From Peptostreptococcaceae bacterium (GTDB lineage Bacteria; Bacillota; Clostridia; Peptostreptococcales; Peptostreptococcaceae), in assembly GCA_902363255.1 (NCBI GenBank), contig CABIZO010000002.1:496001-560000 (forward strand): a stretch of DNA of 64,000 nt, read 5' to 3'. A model generated the notes under the pieces. It searched no databases, was not told where the DNA came from, and saw nothing but the letters and a program-made list of their open reading frames with translations. Both the position numbers and the translations under genes were made by a program. Shown piece after piece: positions 61,414 through 64,000 of the stretch. Position 1 is the stretch's first letter. Each line of letters opens with the position of its first letter.

Positions 61414-61453
61414 AAAGTGTCTAAATTTTTGACGAAGTGTCCAAAATTTTCAA
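61414..61453. promoter_or_regulatory. Two 20-nt direct repeats upstream of the XRE gene
   Basis: AAAGTGTCTAAATTTTTGAC (61414) and GAAGTGTCCAAAATTTTCAA (61434) repeat exactly 20 nt apart, two helical turns. They are a candidate operator for the XRE protein. Confidence 0.5.
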
Positions 61454-61552
61454 TTAAAATTACAAAATAATTGAATTTCCTATGATAATCTATATTTAGG
61501 AATATATTGTAAAAATATATTTTGTAAAATCTATTAAATATGAGGTGGCTTT

Positions 61553-62041
61553 ATGAGGGTTTATCTAATAGGGGAGTTAAAGGAAATTAGAGTAGAAAAG
61601 GGTTTTTCTAGGGAGAAGTTAGCTATTAAAATTAAAAATTTATGCAAGCATGATTTTAGAAAAAAGAGTGTTTCTACAAAAACTATACAAAGGGCAGAAG
61701 AAGGAAGGCCTATTAAAAAAGAAAATGCAGCTTATATAGCAAAGGCGCTTAATATGAATTTGGAAGATATAATTCGTAAACAAGTTAAAAATACTAATGA
61801 AGAATCATGTTTATTGCATTTAGAAAAATGTACATGTGAAAAATTTGATCTTGAAGTAATAAATGAGAAGAAAGATGAACCTAAACAATTAGAGTTTGAA
61901 TTAGCAAATAATGAAAAGATTGTTTTGTTAATTGGTAACAACAATAAAATCGAAAAGATAATTAGCACAATAAAACAAGATATAAATGATATCCAATGTT
62001 TATGCGGGGTTAACACGCCACAAAATGAACTGACATGGTAA
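61553..62041 (+). CDS. XRE-type helix-turn-helix regulator (phage-like)
   Basis: The 162-residue protein has an N-terminal HTH (residues about 5-75: LKEIRVEKGFSREKLAIKI, then KSVSTKTIQRAEEGRPIKKE and NAAYIAKALNMNLEDIIRKQ) with an extended loop. Its C-terminal part of about 85 residues carries Cys (CLLHLEKCTCEKFD, IQCLCG) and a strand-rich segment. It probably controls the replication genes that follow. GAGGTGG lies upstream of the ATG. Confidence 0.8.
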   Translation: MRVYLIGELKEIRVEKGFSREKLAIKIKNLCKHDFRKKSVSTKTIQRAEEGRPIKKENAAYIAKALNMNLEDIIRKQVKNTNEESCLLHLEKCTCEKFDLEVINEKKDEPKQLEFELANNEKIVLLIGNNNKIEKIISTIKQDINDIQCLCGVNTPQNELTW

Positions 62042-62104
62042 TGAAGTTGGAAAGATGTAAATTCATTATATAAAATTTACAAAAATTAAAAAGGGGATGA
62101 TTAT

Positions 62105-62575
62105 ATGAAGGAAATCCTGGAAGAGTTATCATGGAACTTGGGGAACATATCTAAACTTTGCTTATCTTTAGCTGAAAATCAAAACATCACATCACTAAAT
62201 AATAAAATCCTAAGAGATAAGAAGGAAGAAGTAATCAATAACAAGACAGAAATAGTTGATAAGAAGGAAGAAGTAATCAATAACAAGACAGAAACAGTCG
62301 ATAAGAAGGAAGAAGTAATCAATAACGAGATAGAAACAGTTGATAAGAAGGAAGAAATAATTAATAACAAGACAGAAACAGTTGATAAGAAGGAAGAAAT
62401 AATTAATAACAATGAAATCACAGTTGAAAAAGTAAGAAAAGTTTTGGCTGAGAAATCTAAAAATGGGAAAACAGAAGAAGTAAAAGGACTTCTTATGAAA
62501 TTTGGGGCAAATAAGCTATCCAAAGTGAAGAAAGAGGATTTCAGGGAGATCATATTAGAGGCTGAAAAACTTTAA
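62105..62575 (+). CDS. Repeat-rich phage replication-module protein (Rrp5-like C-terminus)
   Basis: The 156-residue protein has a short helical N-terminus (ILEELSWNLGNISKLCLSLA). Five 14-residue repeats of DKKEEVINNKTETV follow (residues about 38-107), then a C-terminal domain VEKVRKVLAEKSKNGKTEEV and LLMKFGANKLSKVKKEDF. The last part is found in small phage proteins often labelled Rrp5. It is probably an extended coiled or linker protein. RBS AAGGGGAT. Function unknown. Confidence 0.75.
   Translation: MKEILEELSWNLGNISKLCLSLAENQNITSLNNKILRDKKEEVINNKTEIVDKKEEVINNKTETVDKKEEVINNEIETVDKKEEIINNKTETVDKKEEIINNNEITVEKVRKVLAEKSKNGKTEEVKGLLMKFGANKLSKVKKEDFREIILEAEKL
62216..62425 (+). repeat. Five in-frame 42-nt tandem repeats
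   Basis: Units start every 42 nt from 62216 with GATAAGAAGGAAGAA and encode DKKEEVINNKTETV with slight changes (IETV, ITVE). Copy number is likely to vary. Confidence 0.88.
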
Positions 62576-62778
62576 ATTGTGAATTTCTGAAAAATTTTAA
62601 GATTGTTAACTGTTGAAAGACTTTAGAATTATCAGTTAATGAAAGAGTTTAAATTTGTGAGAAGGTGAAAGAATTTAGAATTGTTGATTGTTAAAATTTT
62701 AATTTATGAATTGATGCAAGTTTTAAAGTTGTGAATTTCTGAAAAGATTTAAATTTAGGAACTTATGAGAATTTTAAA
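62576..62778. repeat. Eight degenerate 26-nt tandem repeats (iteron-like)
   Basis: Units of 24-26 nt begin at 62576, 62602, 62628, 62654, 62680, 62704, 62728 and 62754. The consensus is ATTGTGAATTTCTGAAAGAA followed by TTTAAA. There is no coding frame. They lie between the Rrp5-like gene and the DUF2815 gene, within a replication module, and may bind an initiator or be a decayed gene region. Confidence 0.75.
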
Positions 62779-62808
62779 TTGTGAAAAATGGTTAAAAGGG
62801 GGAGAAAT

Positions 62809-63357
62809 ATGAGCAAGAGTGAAAATTTGTGCAAAACTATTTTAGATGTGAGATTTAGGTATTTGAACATTTGGGAGCCTGTGTCTATAAATGGGTCAGG
62901 AGCCAGATACAGTGTGGGATGTTTAATAAGCAAGGAAGACAAAGCAAGTATAAATAAGATGGACAGGGCTTTTGAAGAGGCGAAAAAAAATTACATTTCG
63001 AAATATGGTGAAATAGATACAGAAATTTTTAAAAATCCCATAAAAGATGGGGATATAAAGGATAATGCTGATGATTCTTTTAAAAATTCCTTCTTTATAA
63101 ATGCCAATTGCAAATACAATGCTCCAGAAGTGGTCAACGCAAAGGTGGAAAAAATCACAGACAAAAGTATGTTGGCTGTTGGAGATTATGGGAAAATTAG
63201 CGTTACTTTTTATCCTTATCATGGGAAGGATGGTCAAGGGGTGGCAGTTTTGTTGGGAAATATTCAGTTCCTACGAAAAGGCGTTCCAATATACGATAAA
63301 GTTTCTGCCACAGATGAGTTTGAAGTGGTGGAAGTGGAAGAAGATTTTTTAGATTAA
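62809..63357 (+). CDS. DUF2815 phage protein (predicted single-strand DNA-binding)
   Basis: The 182-residue protein shows LDVRFRYLNIWEPVSINGSG, RYSVGCLISKEDKASINKMD, a central VVNAKVEKITDKSMLAVGDY and an acidic tail EFEVVEVEEDFLD. This is the DUF2815 pattern: an OB-like fold with an acidic C-terminus, as in phage ssDNA-binding proteins. The start is ATG 62809 behind AAGGGGGAG. It is followed by a DNA polymerase gene, the usual order in Firmicute phages. Normally a DUF2800 gene precedes it; here the 26-nt repeats stand in that place. Confidence 0.85.
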   Translation: MSKSENLCKTILDVRFRYLNIWEPVSINGSGARYSVGCLISKEDKASINKMDRAFEEAKKNYISKYGEIDTEIFKNPIKDGDIKDNADDSFKNSFFINANCKYNAPEVVNAKVEKITDKSMLAVGDYGKISVTFYPYHGKDGQGVAVLLGNIQFLRKGVPIYDKVSATDEFEVVEVEEDFLD

Positions 63358-63383
63358 TTTGAAAAATTGCATACATAAAATTT

Positions 63384-63424
63384 GAGGTGGTTTTGTTAAA
63401 CATAAGGGTTAATATTTCCACCTC
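63384..63424 (+). promoter_or_regulatory. Hairpin in the leader of the polymerase gene
   Basis: GAGGTGG (63384) pairs with CCACCTC (63418) around a 27-nt loop, 10 nt before the AGGAGGG site. It has only a weak T-run, so translational control is as likely as termination. Confidence 0.45.
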
Positions 63425-63441
63425 TATTTATAGGAGGGAAA

Positions 63442-64000
63442 ATGAGAACTTTGTCCATAGATATAGAGACTTTTTCATCAGTAAATTTGCTAAAAAGTGG
63501 AGTTTACGCCTATACAGAATCCCAGGATTTTGAGATTTTGCTATTTGCCTATGCTTTTGATGATGAGGAGGTTAGGATAATTGATTTTGCTAAGGGGGAA
63601 AAGCTAAGTGGAGAGTTGGTTGATGCTTTGAAGGATGAAAATATTATAAAAACTGCTTTTAATGCAGCTTTTGAAAGAATTTGTTTGTCAAAACATCTAA
63701 ACACAAAACTGTCTGCCACTTCTTGGCACTGCACACAAGTACAATCTTTGATGGTGGGCTTGCCAACTACTTTGGACAAGGTGGGGCAAGTTTTGGACGT
63801 GAATAGTCAGAAGATGAAAGAAGGAAAAAGCCTTATAAAACTTTTCACCCTTCCTTGCAATCCCACTGAAAAGAATAATTTCAAAAGAAGAAATCTGCCA
63901 GAGGATAATTTGGAAAAATGGGAGATTTTTAAAAATTACTGTATAAATGATGTAAAGTGCGAGATGGAAATTAGGAAAAAGTTGATGAATTATTCCATAA
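63442..64000 (+). CDS. PolA-type phage DNA polymerase, N-terminal part (runs off the window)
   Basis: ATG 63442 follows TAGGAGGGAAA and the frame stays open to the last base (186 codons). The N-terminus is a DnaQ-like 3'-5' exonuclease: MRTLSIDIETFSSVNLLKSG (DxE motif), KTAFNAAFERICLSKHL (second acidic region), and KNYCINDVKCEMEIRKKL, the third motif (YxxxD-like). A family-A polymerase domain should follow beyond the window. It replicates the phage or element DNA together with the DUF2815 protein. Confidence 0.85.
   Translation, partial: MRTLSIDIETFSSVNLLKSGVYAYTESQDFEILLFAYAFDDEEVRIIDFAKGEKLSGELVDALKDENIIKTAFNAAFERICLSKHLNTKLSATSWHCTQVQSLMVGLPTTLDKVGQVLDVNSQKMKEGKSLIKLFTLPCNPTEKNNFKRRNLPEDNLEKWEIFKNYCINDVKCEMEIRKKLMNYSI

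Noticed and set aside
62179..62553. 124-residue leftward frame in the phage module
   Set aside because: Shadow of the five 42-nt coding repeats of the rightward gene, which has a good ribosome binding site and family match.
1..64000. tRNA, rRNA and insertion-sequence genes
   Set aside because: None could be recognised on either strand; repeats here lack transposase genes and IS-type ends.

Overview
The window is low-GC, AT-rich Firmicute DNA, most likely from a spore-forming gut or soil member of the Peptostreptococcaceae (relatives of Clostridioides, Paraclostridium and Terrisporobacter). The clues are a CotF/CotCB-type spore-coat pair, a DUF1659-DUF2922-YvrJ cluster, an SPQTG cell-wall sorting signal of the kind used by Clostridioides difficile sortase, a PdaA-type cortex deacetylase, abundant TTG/GTG starts and strong AGGAGG ribosome binding sites. 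The genus is inferred, not proven. I see no rRNA, tRNA, CRISPR array or intact transposase.

Layout. 1-5.1 kb is a pentose-utilisation operon: the end of a sugar ABC ATPase, then permease, binding lipoprotein, GH43 xylosidase and a ROK repressor. An orphan PdxA-family dehydrogenase follows, then about 1 kb with three tandem 62-nt repeats, a strong hairpin and a decayed SGNH hydrolase. 7.4-12.1 kb encodes a 1562-residue sortase-anchored surface protein (lamin-tail, OB folds, PHP metallo-hydrolase). 12.1-17.5 kb holds a YibE/F membrane protein, an HMA/SafE-like/cupredoxin protein and a two-component system, probably for copper or another soft metal. 17.7-22.3 kb holds a nonsense-mutated BrnQ gene, an MFS transporter, PdaA and the DUF1659-DUF2922-YvrJ trio. 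23.2-29.2 kb is a redox-stress block (CMD protein, cupin, aldo-keto reductase, two flavodoxins) behind a MerR-type operator, next to a divergent HxlR/SDR pair. 29.8-31 kb holds two spore-coat genes. 31.9-38 kb encodes a 2038-residue BspA-LRR/fibronectin-III surface protein. 38.2-42.4 kb is a PadR-controlled unit: an OFA-family antiporter and a BaiCD/2-enoate-reductase-like iron-sulfur flavoenzyme behind a perfect 42-bp palindrome.

From about 45.6 to 61.4 kb the style changes. Short, mostly membrane or hypothetical genes are separated by copies of one roughly 200-nt intergenic repeat, made of a hairpin terminator, a spacer and a promoter-like block. The same stretch contains many gene remnants (FN3 tail, DUF1232 tail, ProX-like deacylase, DUF3990, acetyltransferase, Acr3 and VanZ fragments, a nonsense-mutated small membrane protein). 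It looks like an accessory island where small cargo genes are gained and lost, perhaps by recombination between the repeats. It also holds a MurJ flippase, a HugZ-like protein, a DUF3791-DUF3990-DUF3791 locus and a methyltransferase/ECF S-component pair behind a probable attenuator.

The last 2.6 kb starts a phage-like replication module: an XRE regulator, a repeat-rich Rrp5-like protein, a tract of eight degenerate 26-nt tandem repeats, a DUF2815 protein and the start of a PolA-type DNA polymerase that runs off the window.
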